This document shows, one piece after another, positions 32,611 through 43,336 of a DNA stretch of 64,000 bases (positions are counted from its first letter, which is position 1; each line of letters begins with the position of its first letter). Below the pieces are notes generated by a model. That model ran no database searches and had not been told where the DNA came from. It saw only the letters and a program-made list of their open reading frames with translations. Origin of the DNA: Macrocybe gigantea (lineage: Eukaryota; Basidiomycota; Agaricomycetes; Agaricales; Callistosporiaceae); contig SJRY01000228.1 in assembly GCA_011319805.1 (NCBI GenBank), positions 310,001 to 374,000 of the forward strand. The letters run 5' to 3'. The translations under genes were made by a program, and so were the position numbers.

Positions 32611-34938
32611 ATGCACCCATCCCCTCCTCACTTCACTCCTCCACTTTATTCTCCATATCAAAATCCATACCAACCTCAGCTCTCCGGTTCGTCTGTCGAG
32701 ACCCTGTACTTTCACTCTTTACATAGTGAACTGATCTTGTCGTGTTTGATTTTTCCTTTTTTTACATATCGTATCAAAATAAAGGCCCTCATGACCATGA
32801 GCTCAAAAAGCAGTACCTCAACCTTCTGCCGCCTCAGCAGATCATTGAGATATGTCTGACGTTCGACATTCACGTCCCGATCTACATCAGGAATTCCGTA
32901 TGGCCGCCAGACATACATGCGGCCATCGTAGCGATCCAAAAGTCCAGCGGTACCAACACCGCAATGGCACCAACAACATTGAAGTCGATGGCGGCAGCAG
33001 TGCGAATGATCAGACCTCATCATCGAAGCCCGATGAGCTACCTGTCATGTCGTCGTTAGCAGAGACGCCAGACTCGTCGCAGACTGGCGTATCGCAGCAG
33101 GACGCGCCCGCTGAGCCTCGGCCACCAGACAAGCCCGATCCTTCGTCCACTTTGCAGCCCCAGACGCCTGGTTTGCAGTCCTCATCGTCTCAGCTTACTT
33201 CCTCGGCTTCGGATTCGACAACGACCGTTGCAGATACACCTACGCCTACGACGGCCGTCCCACCGTCTTCAGCACCGGCACCGACGCCCATGCCAGCCAC
33301 AGCACCAATACCAGCCGCACCCTTGACGACCATACCGCCATCAGTACCTCAAACGCCCTTTCCGCACCAGCCGTACGGATACCCGCAAGCCCACTACCCT
33401 CATGCGCCATACTATCAACACTCCGGCTATCCAGGCTACCCGCCCTCGTCGTCGTATCATCCCTACCCTCTGCAGATACCAGGCGCGTATCCAGGCTTCC
33501 CCCAGCCTAATCCGATTTCGCGAACCCGGCTCTGAACCCGGCTGTGCGGCCGCAGGAGTCGTTCAACGCCATGGCCAACGATGACCTGCCGAGCTACGAA
33601 GAGATGATCGTCGAGGCTCTGATGGACTGCACCGATCCAGAAGGACGTGCGCCGAAGGACCTGTTTGCGTGGATGGCATCAAAGTATCCGTTGCAATCGA
33701 ATTTTCGTCCATCGGCGAGCCAAGCGCTACAGAAGGCGTTCAAGCGCGGCAGGTTCGAAAAGACCACCGGTGGAAAGTACAGACTCAACGCTACTTGGGA
33801 AGGCGGTAATGTCAGCATCCGTTTTGTTCTCTTTGAATTCGTCCGTCGATTTATAGTCCTTTCGTACGCTAGACTTCCAGACGCACGACACGACGTCCGC
33901 AGACCCAATCCCAGACACAAAGTGCCGCGGGTGCATCGAGCGCCGGGCCTGGATCGCTATTCACGCATGCGCCCTTGGTGCACCAGCACCAGCCTTCGCC
34001 CGTCCCACACCAAGCACCACCCTATCCTACGCCCCCATACCCATACATGTACCCGCACCAGCCACCTCCGCCTGGGTATCCTCCTTACCCTCACCTCCCG
34101 CAACCGCTTCTCCCACCACCCCAACAGCAGCAGCAGACCCCAGCCTCCACCGAATCCCAGCCGTCTCTGGGCGTCGACGGTCGGACAAGCTCCGATACGG
34201 CCGACGCGTACGAAGCCGCTCAGAACATCCTCAAAGCGATCAACTTTGGCGAGCTGCTCAAACTGCCGCCCGAACCTGTGGACGGTACCGTCGGTAGCAG
34301 CAGCACTGAGAGTTCTGCCGAAAAATTGGCGACGCTGACAGACGGAACGGTCATGGACGATACTGGTGTAATCGTGCAGCAACAGCAGCAACAGCAGGCC
34401 CAAGCTGCAGCGCTGCCTCCGCAGAGTCTGGCTAGATTGATGCATCCCAGCGCAATGACGCCTGAGATCTCGACTGCAGCGAGGAGCACCGTGGACAATA
34501 CCCGTGCGGAGTTGCAGGCGCAGCTCGCGCTTCTGGCTGCTCAGCTGACAGAGTATGCACTTGAAAGTGAGGACACGGACAGGCGCAAACGACGACGATG
34601 ACGACGACGACCGCGACACACGCCACCCAACCTTTCCCAGTTTCGCCTTCACAACCGCCACCATCCTCAGCACTAGCCGGCCATTTCCCCATCCAAAATC
34701 CACTTTCATCTTTTTCAGTCGTGCCACCCTTTTCAAATTCTCTTCAGGACCCTTCGTTAATTCCGCCGGGTCCAGCGGTGACCTCTGTGCCACCCCCTAC
34801 TGTGCCTGCACATTCTTTGCCGCAAAATCATGTGATCCACCGCCACCCGCGGAGCGAGAAGGGGCTAGTCCCTTAAGCATGACGGCAGAGCCCGAGGAAG
34901 AGGAAGAAAGTGACGATGATATGGAGGAAGTCATTTGA
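32611..34938 (+). CDS. Linker-histone (H15) domain protein with P/Q-rich tails
   Basis: Predicted nuclear DNA-binding protein. Exon one starts MHPSPPHFTPPLYSPYQNPY; the next carries KKQYLNLLPPQQIIEICLTF and the following exon is S/T/P-rich (33000-33530). The winged-helix H15 domain is at about 33570-33800: LPSYEEMIVEALMDCTDPEG, PKDLFAWMASKYPLQ and ALQKAFKRGRFEKTTGGKYR. Then comes a Y/P/H/Q-rich tail with a run of glutamines and a helical ELQAQLALLAAQLTEYAL. The 3' end is uncertain: the frame stops at 34601, but a GTGAGG donor inside it and an acidic terminal frame ESDDDMEEVI stopping at 34938 suggest further exons. A frame change near 32900 also needs an unresolved intron. Confidence 0.65.
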
Positions 34939-35218
34939 TCGGCGACGACTCTTTTCTGCCTAGCTATCATCTCCGTCATCTAGGCCAGATGACCTATTCA
35001 TTCCGTTTATATGGCCTTTAATATAATATTTATGGCATCGATTTGTACAAGCATATATACGATGTTTTGTGAATTACTTCACAGAAAATGATAGCGAGCA
35101 CTTTACTCAATCTGAGCGAGACGACAATTTGCTTTGATTTAGAATTGCTAAGTACATTGAGAGCCAGAGATTCGAATACGAAGACTTTCAAGACCTCACG
35201 ATCAGCGGTTTTGAAGAA

Positions 35219-37401
35219 CTACGCGAGAGCAGAGATGACGGCGCTATACGCAGGTTTGGGTTGATAGTTCCTATCGAAAAGAGTGGGTTGTCACTAGAGC
35301 GCCAAGAGTTCTAAGGCGCAAAAAAAGAAGAGATTCTGGATTAAGATTGTCTCCCAAAACCAGCAGGAAATGACTCACGGCGTCGCTGACACCCCAACTG
35401 GTAATACCAATGCAAGCGGGTACAGCCAAGCACGCCTTCACGACGTGGTGTAATCATTGGCGGACGCCTGGACGATATCGAGCTCGGTGATGGCGACTTC
35501 GGACACTCCAGAACCTGCAAGAGCAGTCAACGCTGCTTGAGCACCACCGGCTCCGCCAGCCTATTGCAGGGGAGAAAGATATATCATGTTCAAATCCCTA
35601 GCTAACAGCGTGCTTACTCCAAGGTGCATCTGAGTGCCAATGCCATCAATGTAGCGTGTTCCAGAGTTGATGCGCTTGACGAGGTTGACCATGCCTGGAT
35701 GGCGAAAGTCAGTGAGTGGTACATGCATTGTCGATTACGGCTTCTGAACTGACCTTGAACCTTGGCATTGTTAGAGTCAAGGTTGTAATCATTGATGTAA
35801 AGCCTGTTCACATGGGCAAAGTCAGGGAGCAGGGCGCTGCGCCACGGACGCTAGCCTCACTTGGCCGTGGAATCGGCGCTCCTGGCGGCTTGGAACGCAA
35901 TCGTAACGAAGGACTGGAAACGTCAGTCGAGTGATCTTGAATGCAGTCGATGAGGGGCAACGCACTTCACCCAAGACGTTGTAGAAGACACTTGAGCGCA
36001 GGGAACCGTCTTCGTTGAGAATTTCGCTGGCGAGATGTGAGATCCAGGTATGAAGTGGGACAGGAAATTAGAAGCTCACTTGCAGACGTCCCACTAGATA
36101 TTGGGAGCAAGTGTTAGCACATCTTTAGGCCCTATTCCCGTCCGAAAGATTTTAACGAAACCAACGTACAGCTATTGACCAGGGGGTCAGGTCCGGGGTC
36201 CATTACTTAGATTGATTAGCTCACCGTATACCTTGCCCTTATATCGGCCAGCAACATTGGCAATGTGATTTTGTATGACAGATGTCTTGAAAGCCGATTA
36301 TCAGTGAAATAATGTCTTCCTTCACCTTAAACGCCATACCAAAGTGGCTTGGTCGCCGATTGACGAGACCCAGGAAGGCAATTGCGAATGCCATACTGTG
36401 AAAACGAAACATAAGACACCCCAAGAAATGATGCAGAAAATGGGAGCCATACCAAGAGTGTGGCCTCGAATCAACTTGCCATTGGAGGTTGCCCAGTTCG
36501 CAAGAGTGTCAGCGTTGCCAAACGTGAACACACCCCTGGTGCCTATACAATGTTTGAGGGTTGTTTATGAGTTCCTGGAAAATAAAGGCGTTACTTTCCG
36601 TTGCATCCCACTGATTAAGGAGGTCAGCGGTCGCGTAAATGATAAGGACAGCTCAGTCATTACTTTCATGGAATTTTCCTACGAAAAATTTCAGTTTGAG
36701 ACGGATGCATGGAACAAAATCAGAATACATACAGGAGTAACTTGGCCGAACTCCGATTTTAGAATCGCAGCATTGGCTTTTGTAAAAGCATACATGAGGT
36801 TTGCGAGGACAGTATGCCTGTGAACGAGGCTGACCAGCGATGTTAAGGGTGTTGGGATCAGCGCATGAGCCCTTTTGATTTGAATGTCAACTACGATGTG
36901 CTCCAAGGTACTTGAGTGTACATACCCAATATTTCTTCCCTTTAGCCTGGAATTTCGTGCTCAGGCCACTCAGTCCAGTCGAAGTAGGGGGTGCAGACGT
37001 CGTAGTCGCAGAGCCCGGTTGGCATCTACATGGCGATAAAATTCGATTAATTGGACATGTGTCAACGATATGAGTTATGGCTTACTGGGAGTAGTAATCA
37101 TTAACGTAGATACAGGTACTACCGGCATCACCTGGCAGATAGCATGACCCATTATCTACCGTCCTTCGCACTGGGATCCATACGCACAGACAGTCTGCGA
37201 TATTAGTGAGCGTTGAAAGTGCGGGAACGAAAAAATGATCACTTACACTGCCAGTGTAGCCGATGCCACCACCTGGAAATCTGATTGTTAGACGTGGAAG
37301 GGCGGGACTGGAGCGTGAACTGTACATTGTCCCCAGACAGCCACTGCAGCAGCGCGATGGGCAGCGAGAGCGAGAGCTACGAAAGTATAGAGCTTGAACA
37401 T
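35219..37401 (-). pseudogene. GH10 endo-1,4-beta-xylanase, copy 1, with two single-base deletions
   Basis: Secreted xylan-degrading enzyme in origin. It starts MFKLYTFVALALAAHRAAA (signal peptide), then a CBM1 (AVWGQC-GGIGYTGS), linker, and a GH10 barrel with FGQVTPENSMKWD, LIRGHTLVWHSQLP, acid/base WDVCNEIL and nucleophile [10 protein letters not shown]. Compared with copy 2, one base is missing in the ANDYTT codons (about 35443-35447), giving a premature TGA at 35438-35440, and another in the [10 protein letters not shown] codons (about 35279-35285). Roughly the last 55 residues of the barrel are lost unless these are sequencing errors. The unshifted stop would be at 35219. Contains a 2-nt microexon at 36170-36171. 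Confidence 0.8.
36170..36171 (-). other. 2-nt microexon (CT) in xylanase copy 1
   Basis: The exon ending at 36225 finishes AAG-GTA-TAC-G; the exon starting at 36093 begins TGG-GAC-GTC. Joining them directly breaks the frame. Two bases, CT, flanked upstream by a 53-nt intron ending AATAG and downstream by a 76-nt intron beginning GTACGT, restore Y-A-W-D-V, the expected GH10 sequence. The same arrangement exists in copy 2. Confidence 0.75.
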
Positions 37402-37954
37402 GTCGATTTCAGCGAACTGCTGGTTTCTGGGCGATCAATCTTTGCCCTTTTATGCGTTTTCGATCCAGAGGCGACCAAGCATAGGCGGGAAGAAGCAGCG
37501 AGATTATTTTTGCGAAGATCCGTTGTGGTGCCGACAATGCAACCAAGTTGTCATATGTTCAGAAATTTCTGGAACAATGGCCCGGTGTAGTAGGAAGTTG
37601 AAGCTAGCGCCTGTGCCAGCGGATGAACCTCGCGGAGCGATTCTTCAACTTGAAAGTTAGATACCCCGATGTGTCAACAGTGGATCACTCTGCATCATTA
37701 ACAGCAGACCTGTAACCAGTGATTCCATGTAGTCGCCTAGGAATTGTATGGAGTCTCGCTATTTTGTCGGAGATGTTGCCTGACCTATTAGTGTCATCTG
37801 CAAATAGGATGAAAGGTCGATATTTGACGACTATCGGGGGCTGATACTTACCTGCCTCGCTCTACTGGTCGGATTCCAAGGAGAAATATTCCTTCATGCG
37901 ATCCCATAACTAAAACGTCAAATCGGCATTGAGTTACACAGACACCAGCTGGTC
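37402..37954. other. Upstream region of xylanase copy 1
   Basis: About 550 bases that partly match the region upstream of copy 2: short shared stretches such as TTGTCATATGTTCA and TCGCTATTTTGTCGGAGAT. Likely promoter carried along in the duplication. No coding exon supported. Confidence 0.55.
37446..37455 (-). promoter_or_regulatory. TATA-like element of xylanase copy 1
   Basis: CATAAAAGGG on the minus strand, about 45 bases upstream of the copy 1 start, matching the position of TATAAAAAGG in copy 2. Confidence 0.5.
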
Positions 37955-39257
37955 AATAAGCTGTCGGTCCAGTCGGCCCGGCATTGTGGAAATAGTTTCC
38001 GATGGCTTGACCCTGGTAGTTAGGCTTTCAAGGGCACATTGACCGTTGGCGTGTATTGAGAATTGCCCAAGGCTGCTGACCCGAGACAGAATACCTTTCA
38101 TCCGCAATAAGGACCGCAGCTTTGTTCATGGTGCTATGGGTGCAGGGATCTAGGAATTCGGTAGGTGGTAAAAGCCAGGAAAAACCCTCTGTTTGTTATG
38201 ATTAGCCGAAGTTGAAGCATTCAATCAAGGAAAGGCAACCAGTCATGCGGATTGGCCGGGTTCGGTGAGAAAGGCTTCGCAGAATTTGTTCAGAGACCAA
38301 CTCATGCATGGGATCGGATCAGAATAATGTCGGTAGAGTGACTGACTTGCAGTCGCTTCAAGAGATAGTGAAGTGCTGAACCTAAGTCACCTTCAGCAAG
38401 AATTGAACAGTGTGGCCATGACAGTTCCTACCTTTCTATCCTGATATTAGAAAGTCTTTTTACAGGTGGCGTGAATGGATCATGGAGAAAGTCCCTGAAC
38501 ATTTTCTGACCTTTTCAATTAACGCAGTCACTCACCATGCAATGCCACGAGTAAGGTAAATGATGACCATCGCCTAAGATATAGATGTACGAACTTTGTC
38601 CGGACTACCACAGGAAGGTAGGGAAGGTTGAATTGAGCGGCTTCTACCAAAGGAAGGAATGAAGGAGTAGGGGCACATTCTGGCTTTTAAGTTATGAGCG
38701 ACGGAACGAAAAGGCAACAAACGGGAGACAGTTTCCAGTCTCCGCTCTCGAATTTGTCCGCATGCATACCGACAAATCTGCAGCAATGACAGATATAAGC
38801 ATCAAGAAAGGAAATTAGTCAGTCTCTGGGACGCTCTCATTGGTGCAGACCGTTAAGAATCTGCCGAGGCCATGATAAGTGATGGAATCGGCAGACCTTC
38901 TGACATTCTCGATCACCTCCATTAGAAAACATGCAAGGCCAAGAGATTCCTCCTATGGAGACAGGACACCTCGTACCTTTTTTTGCAGTAAGCAATATTC
39001 CCACTATGCATGAGCATCGCAGGACTGTGATACAGCATCCCGTATCCCGTTATACCAGCGCTTGAACAGACATCTTCCAGAATATCAGGATGACCTAGTT
39101 GACTGAGGTCGGCCGAAATTACGCCAGATCTGACGTGCCAAGTCGGCTTGGGGTTGGTGGCTGCAGACGAAGGATGGTATACAGCAGCATGCTCAGCATT
39201 TGGATAGGAGTTCCAGCATGAAACTGCGTAGATTTCATGACTTTCTTGATGGATACG
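37955..39257 (-). other. Possible multi-exon gene or gene relic, unidentified
   Basis: The best exon is 38977-39257: open for 281 bases, preceded by a CTATTAG acceptor and followed by a GTACGA donor, reading EIYAVSCWNSYPNAEHAAVY, KPTWHVRSGVISADLSQLGH and GITGYGMLYHSPAMLMHSG. Part of it (TWHVRSG) has a degenerate counterpart at about 43222-43272 in the second duplicated unit. Downstream segments are protein-like and bounded by plausible splice sites, with a possible final exon ending in TAY and a stop near 37955, but several frames look acceptable and I could not find one continuous model or a start codon. I recognise no family. It may be a decayed gene. Confidence 0.3.
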
Positions 39258-39367
39258 CTAATAGATTAGAGGAGGAAGAAAGCTGGTAAGACGAGCCGAA
39301 CGGGCTCGATTGTCACGTGCAGTGGTTGGACGCGTCTGAGTACGCAACATTCAAAACGCGTCCAAGG

Positions 39368-39993
39368 ATGACGACAGTTTATGCTAGAATACCCCCGAAG
39401 GTGTGCTTTGAGATTGCCACACGTTATAATGCTAACGTACGTAGAATAGTCTCAGAAGAGAAGCGCCCATACCGTCCTGCTCGACACAAACACCTTCCAA
39501 GCAATTGGAAGACGAGCGATCACTATTATCTCTACGGCTGGGCAGTGACGAACAACATTCTCCGGGACTACATTAGCAGTATCAACATGCCAAGAATCAG
39601 CGAGGATGACGAGATTGGGATCATTTCGTCTGCGATTTTCTACATGCCACAAGACATCGGATTCCATCGTCTCAACTGTGTACCAGGCAAGGTTGACACC
39701 GAAGCCGCGGTGAAGGGCAGAGTAATTCAGAATGAAGAAGGGGTGATGCTGAATCTGCTTGTCATCGGTTGTACGCGGTCGAAGAGTGTCCGTTCTTGTT
39801 CCGCGGCGCGTTCAAACTGACCGCCTTTCGTTCTCGACCACAAGAATTCAACAATCCGGCCCATCTCTCGGCTGAATTCGTCAAGCGAGACGGACTCAAA
39901 CCACTGGGTCAGCAGTCATTTCGATTTCGAAATAAATACACAAATATCAAGCCATGTCGAATTTCTGTGGCGAAATTTATTGAGAGAAATTAA
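39368..39993 (+). pseudogene. Hypothetical ORF with an apparent frameshift
   Basis: From an ATG at 39368 the frame reads MTTVYARIPPKVCFEIATRY, HKHLPSNWKTSDHYYLYGWA, IGIISSAIFYMPQDIGFHRL and GVMLNLLVIG, then stops at 39820 after a serine/arginine tail. Near 39770 another frame takes over with YAVEECPFLFRGAFKL and continues to 39993 through FNNPAHLSAEFVKRDG. No intron fits the switch, so a one-base indel is the simplest reading. No family recognised. It overlaps the 3' end of xylanase copy 2 on the opposite strand. It could be a decaying gene or a sequencing error. Confidence 0.45.
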
Positions 39994-42169
39994 GCAAGGG
40001 CAGAAATGACAGCGTTATATGCTGCCTTGGGCTGGTAATTCCTGTCAAAGAGAAGTGGATTGTCTCCAGAGCGCCAAGAATTCTAGAAGAGAAAAAAAGA
40101 AAAGGTCTCGGAATAGGTTACAAAACTGAGAAGCAGCAAAATGACTCACGGCATCGCTGACACCCCAACTGGTGATACCGACGCAAGCTGGAACAGCCAA
40201 GCAGGCTCTGGCGACTGTGGTGTAGTCGTTGGAAGAAGCCTGGGCAATATCGAGCTCGGTGATTGCAACTTCAGAGACACCAGCACCAGCAAGTGCGGTC
40301 AGTGCGGCCTGGGCACCCCCAGCACCGCCAGCCTGTTAGAGTGCACAAAAGAGATATGTCAAAAGTTCATGTAGCATAGACGGTGATGTTCGTACTCCAA
40401 GATGCATCTGTGTACCAATTCCATCAATGAGCCTGCCCGATGCGTTGATGCGCTTGACAAGAGCAACCATGCCTATGAACAAGAATCAGCGTCATGATAC
40501 AGATCGGCGCTCGCAACGGTTCAACAGACCTTGAACCTTTGCATTGTTGGAGTCGAGGTTATAATCGTTGATGTAGAGCCTATTTTCCGTTTGTAAGTTA
40601 GAGCAAACTCTGGCTCCAGGATGCCACCCTCACTTGGCATTAGCATCGGCGCTTCTTGCAGCTTGGAACGCAATAGTGACGAAGGACTACAGTAAAGCAT
40701 GAGATGCATGATTCTAACTTGTATTCCAGAAATCGATGACACACTTCGCCCAGGACATTGTAGAAGACGCTCGAGCGTAAAGAGCCATTCTCGTTAAGAA
40801 TTTCGCTGATAAACGTCAGTTACAAAGAGTCGTTTAAGATCCAGAACCTGTGAAACGTACTTGCAGACATCCCACTGTTAGTTTCGTAACAAATGTGTTA
40901 ATCAAATTCATCCTATTGACTAGCATACGAAAACATACAGCTAGCAATATAATCCTTCGTCAAGGGCGTTCAACATCAGAAGAAAAGAGCGGCATACCAT
41001 AGATCTTGCCCCGGTATCTACCAGCAACATTGGAAATGTGATTTTGAATGACAGAAGTCTTTCAGAGGGATGATTAGCTCTGCAAACACGTTCCTTCGCT
41101 GGCTCACCAAGGTATTTCTATCGCTGATTGATGAGACCCATCCAGGTAGCTGGGAATGCCATACTGTGAGGTGCAATGAACACAATCAGTTGTATTGAAG
41201 GCAGCGATTAATGATAGGACTCACCAAGAGTGTGTCCACGAACAAGCTTGCCATTGGACGTTGCCCAATTCACAAGGGTATCAGCATTTCCGAAATTGAA
41301 AACTCCCCTAGTGCCTATGCGAAATTCAGTCGTTTTGTTTTTTCGAGCGTTGAAGGAGTGTGGAAACTTTACTTTCTGTTGCATCCCACTAATTCTCAAA
41401 ATTATTTCATGCATAAACAGATCACTGACAAGGATTAATGATTACCTTCATGGAGTTTTCCTACAGAAAGTTCAGACAGGTTGTGCATATGTGAGATATT
41501 AGACCACGTACAGGAGTAACTTGGCCAAATTCCGATCTCAGGATGTTGGCATTTGCTTCGGTGAAGGGTTTGAGCTCCAATAAGAGGAACGTTTGTCGCG
41601 AAAATACTGACCAGCAATGTTAAGCGTGTTGGGATCAGCGCACGAGCCCTTACGGGGATCTACATCAACTACAATACACAGCTAGGGGATATCAGGTGAC
41701 GTACCCAATATCTCTTTCCTTTAGACTGGAATCTCGAGCTCAAACCACTGAGTTGAGTTGACGCAGGAGGTGTGGATGTTGCGGTCGCAGTTGCAGAGCC
41801 TGGTTGGCACCTACGGACGGATTAGAAATATTCAGTGGTAGCACGAAGTGCACACACTGAGAGTAGTAATCATTGACGTAAATGCAAGCGTTGCCGGCAT
41901 CGCCTAAGGTGCATCACGATGTATCATCAAACATCGAAGGCAGTGCTTTCCGTACGTACAAACGGTCTATGCTTGTCGTTAGCGGTCGAACCAAGGAACG
42001 AAAAGTGGTCCTTACACTGCCAGAGTAACCAATACCACCGCCTGCAAATCTAATCGTGAAGCATTGAACAAGGAAAGGCAGCATGAACCATACACTGTCC
42101 CCAGACAGCCACTGCGGTAGCACGTTGAATGAAGAGGGCAAGAGCTGCGAGAGAGTAGAGCTTCAGCAT
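39990..42169 (-). CDS. GH10 endo-1,4-beta-xylanase with CBM1, copy 2 (intact)
   Basis: Secreted endo-xylanase cutting beta-1,4-xylan in plant cell walls. [19 protein letters not shown] is the signal peptide; the CBM1 ([13 protein letters not shown]) is split by an intron inside the cysteine codon as in copy 1. After an S/T/P linker the GH10 barrel has [15 protein letters not shown], the acid/base in [27 protein letters not shown] and the nucleophile in AITELDI. It ends [20 protein letters not shown] with TAA at 39990-39992. About eleven introns, including a pair flanking a 2-nt microexon. No frame break found, so this is the likely functional member. Confidence 0.9.
40939..40940 (-). other. 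2-nt microexon (CT) in xylanase copy 2
   Basis: Exon ending at 40998 reads AAG-ATC-TAT-G, the next full exon begins TGG-GAT-GTC at 40874. A CT dinucleotide lies between a 57-nt intron (GTATGC...GCTAG) and a 64-nt intron (GTATGT...AACAG), completing the alanine codon of Y-A-W-D-V. Identical in size, sequence and position to copy 1. Confidence 0.78.
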
Positions 42170-42210
42170 ATCAGTTTTCGTCGACTGCTAGTCCTATGGC
42201 CGATCCTGGG

Positions 42211-42220
42211 CCTTTTTATA
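42211..42220 (-). promoter_or_regulatory. TATA box of xylanase copy 2
   Basis: TATAAAAAGG on the minus strand, about 45 bases upstream of the start codon. Confidence 0.6.
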
Positions 42221-43336
42221 CTGCAAGATCCACACACACGGGATAAAGGAAGCGGGGAGATTATTTTTTGCGAATATCCGTCGTAGTGCCGAGAATGCAT
42301 TGACATTGTCATATGTTCACCATTCACAAAAAACGATGGTTGGCTGTAATTGGGTGTCAAGGAATAACACCTACACCAGGCGGCGGATGAATCTCGCAGG
42401 GCAGTGTTTAAGTTGAAGCCAGATACTCCGATATATTGTAAATGTGATCACTTACCATGAGTTTCGGGTTGTATTCATGATTAGTGGCGAGCGAAGTCAA
42501 TAGTTTGGTAGACTGGCCTAGGAATTAATGAAACATTTCGCTATTTTGTCGGAGATCTCATTCAGCAAGGAGCTTCACGCCCGAGATACAGCGCGGTTCG
42601 CAGAGATCAGGAAAGTTTTCCGTTTGTCATATTGAGCCGGGTTTCAACGACTCGACCTGTACATTAGGGTAAAAGTCCAATCATGTGCCATCGTGGCAGA
42701 AGACGTGCCAACACTGATGAGAATGTGTGCGAGTGGTCCGCCGAGAAGATTTGGTCATCGCAGGACATCTGGACCTGGGCAGTTTTCAAGTCATTGCAAG
42801 AGAGGGTGGGCATATGGGAAACACGTTCATCTTGAAAGTTTACGATGAGTTATTTAGAAGAGCGTGCCAGAAAATTACACCATATATACACTATCGGACA
42901 GATTGTCCATAGAGGGGCGTTCGTTTTGCCCTAACAATCCCCCGCAGGTGAGAGTCCTCTGAGGAGGAGGAAGCAACTGAACTCGACATACCTTCTGACG
43001 TGCGGTCCGCTTCGATCAGGCCATGATCAAATTTCGATCGGTTACTCCATCAAGCTAGCAAATTGAATATCCTTTGACGAGCTGTCGATGTAAATCGCAG
43101 TCCCGCTCATAGAGGGCCAACATGAGTCTCGACATGGGGTGCCGCATGTCCTAATTGCTGTTAGTTGGAACATGCATTTTCGTAATGTTAGAGGAGAGCT
43201 GAAATCAGATCGACAAAGTCGAGGTTGACCGAAATTCTGCCAGTTCTGACGTGCCAAGTCCACTTGGGATTGAACTGGCGGGGGACCAACTTGAGCACGC
43301 GAGGTAACATCATAAACTTGAAGTCACGCATTTCGT
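42221..43336. other. Decayed upstream arm of the second duplication unit
   Basis: About 1.1 kb upstream of xylanase copy 2. A minus-strand segment near 43222-43290 reads RQFNPKWTWHVRTGRISVNL, related to the possible exon at 38977-39257, but is soon broken by stops. The remainder has no supported gene; a 61-codon frame at 42727 is not convincing. Confidence 0.5.

Larger units (their letters stand above)
35190..43275. repeat. Tandem segmental duplication carrying the GH10 genes
   Basis: Two units in direct orientation: about 35190-39160 and 39990-43275. The coding parts match closely, including exon-intron layout; corresponding points (start codons 37401/42169, microexons 36170/40939) are about 4.77 kb apart. 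Homology continues upstream: about 39106-39156 matches 43222-43272 with roughly nine mismatches in 51 bases, now 4.12 kb apart, so about 650 bases differ between the upstream arms. Outer borders are approximate. Confidence 0.7.

Noticed and set aside
33957..34793. 278-codon minus-strand ORF
   Set aside because: Antisense of the P/Q-rich part of the H15 gene; composition is a mirror of the repeats.
38340..38570. Individual exon models inside the 37955-39257 unit
   Set aside because: More than one frame gives a protein-like reading with usable splice sites, so choosing one would be over-interpretation; only the 38977-39257 exon is kept.
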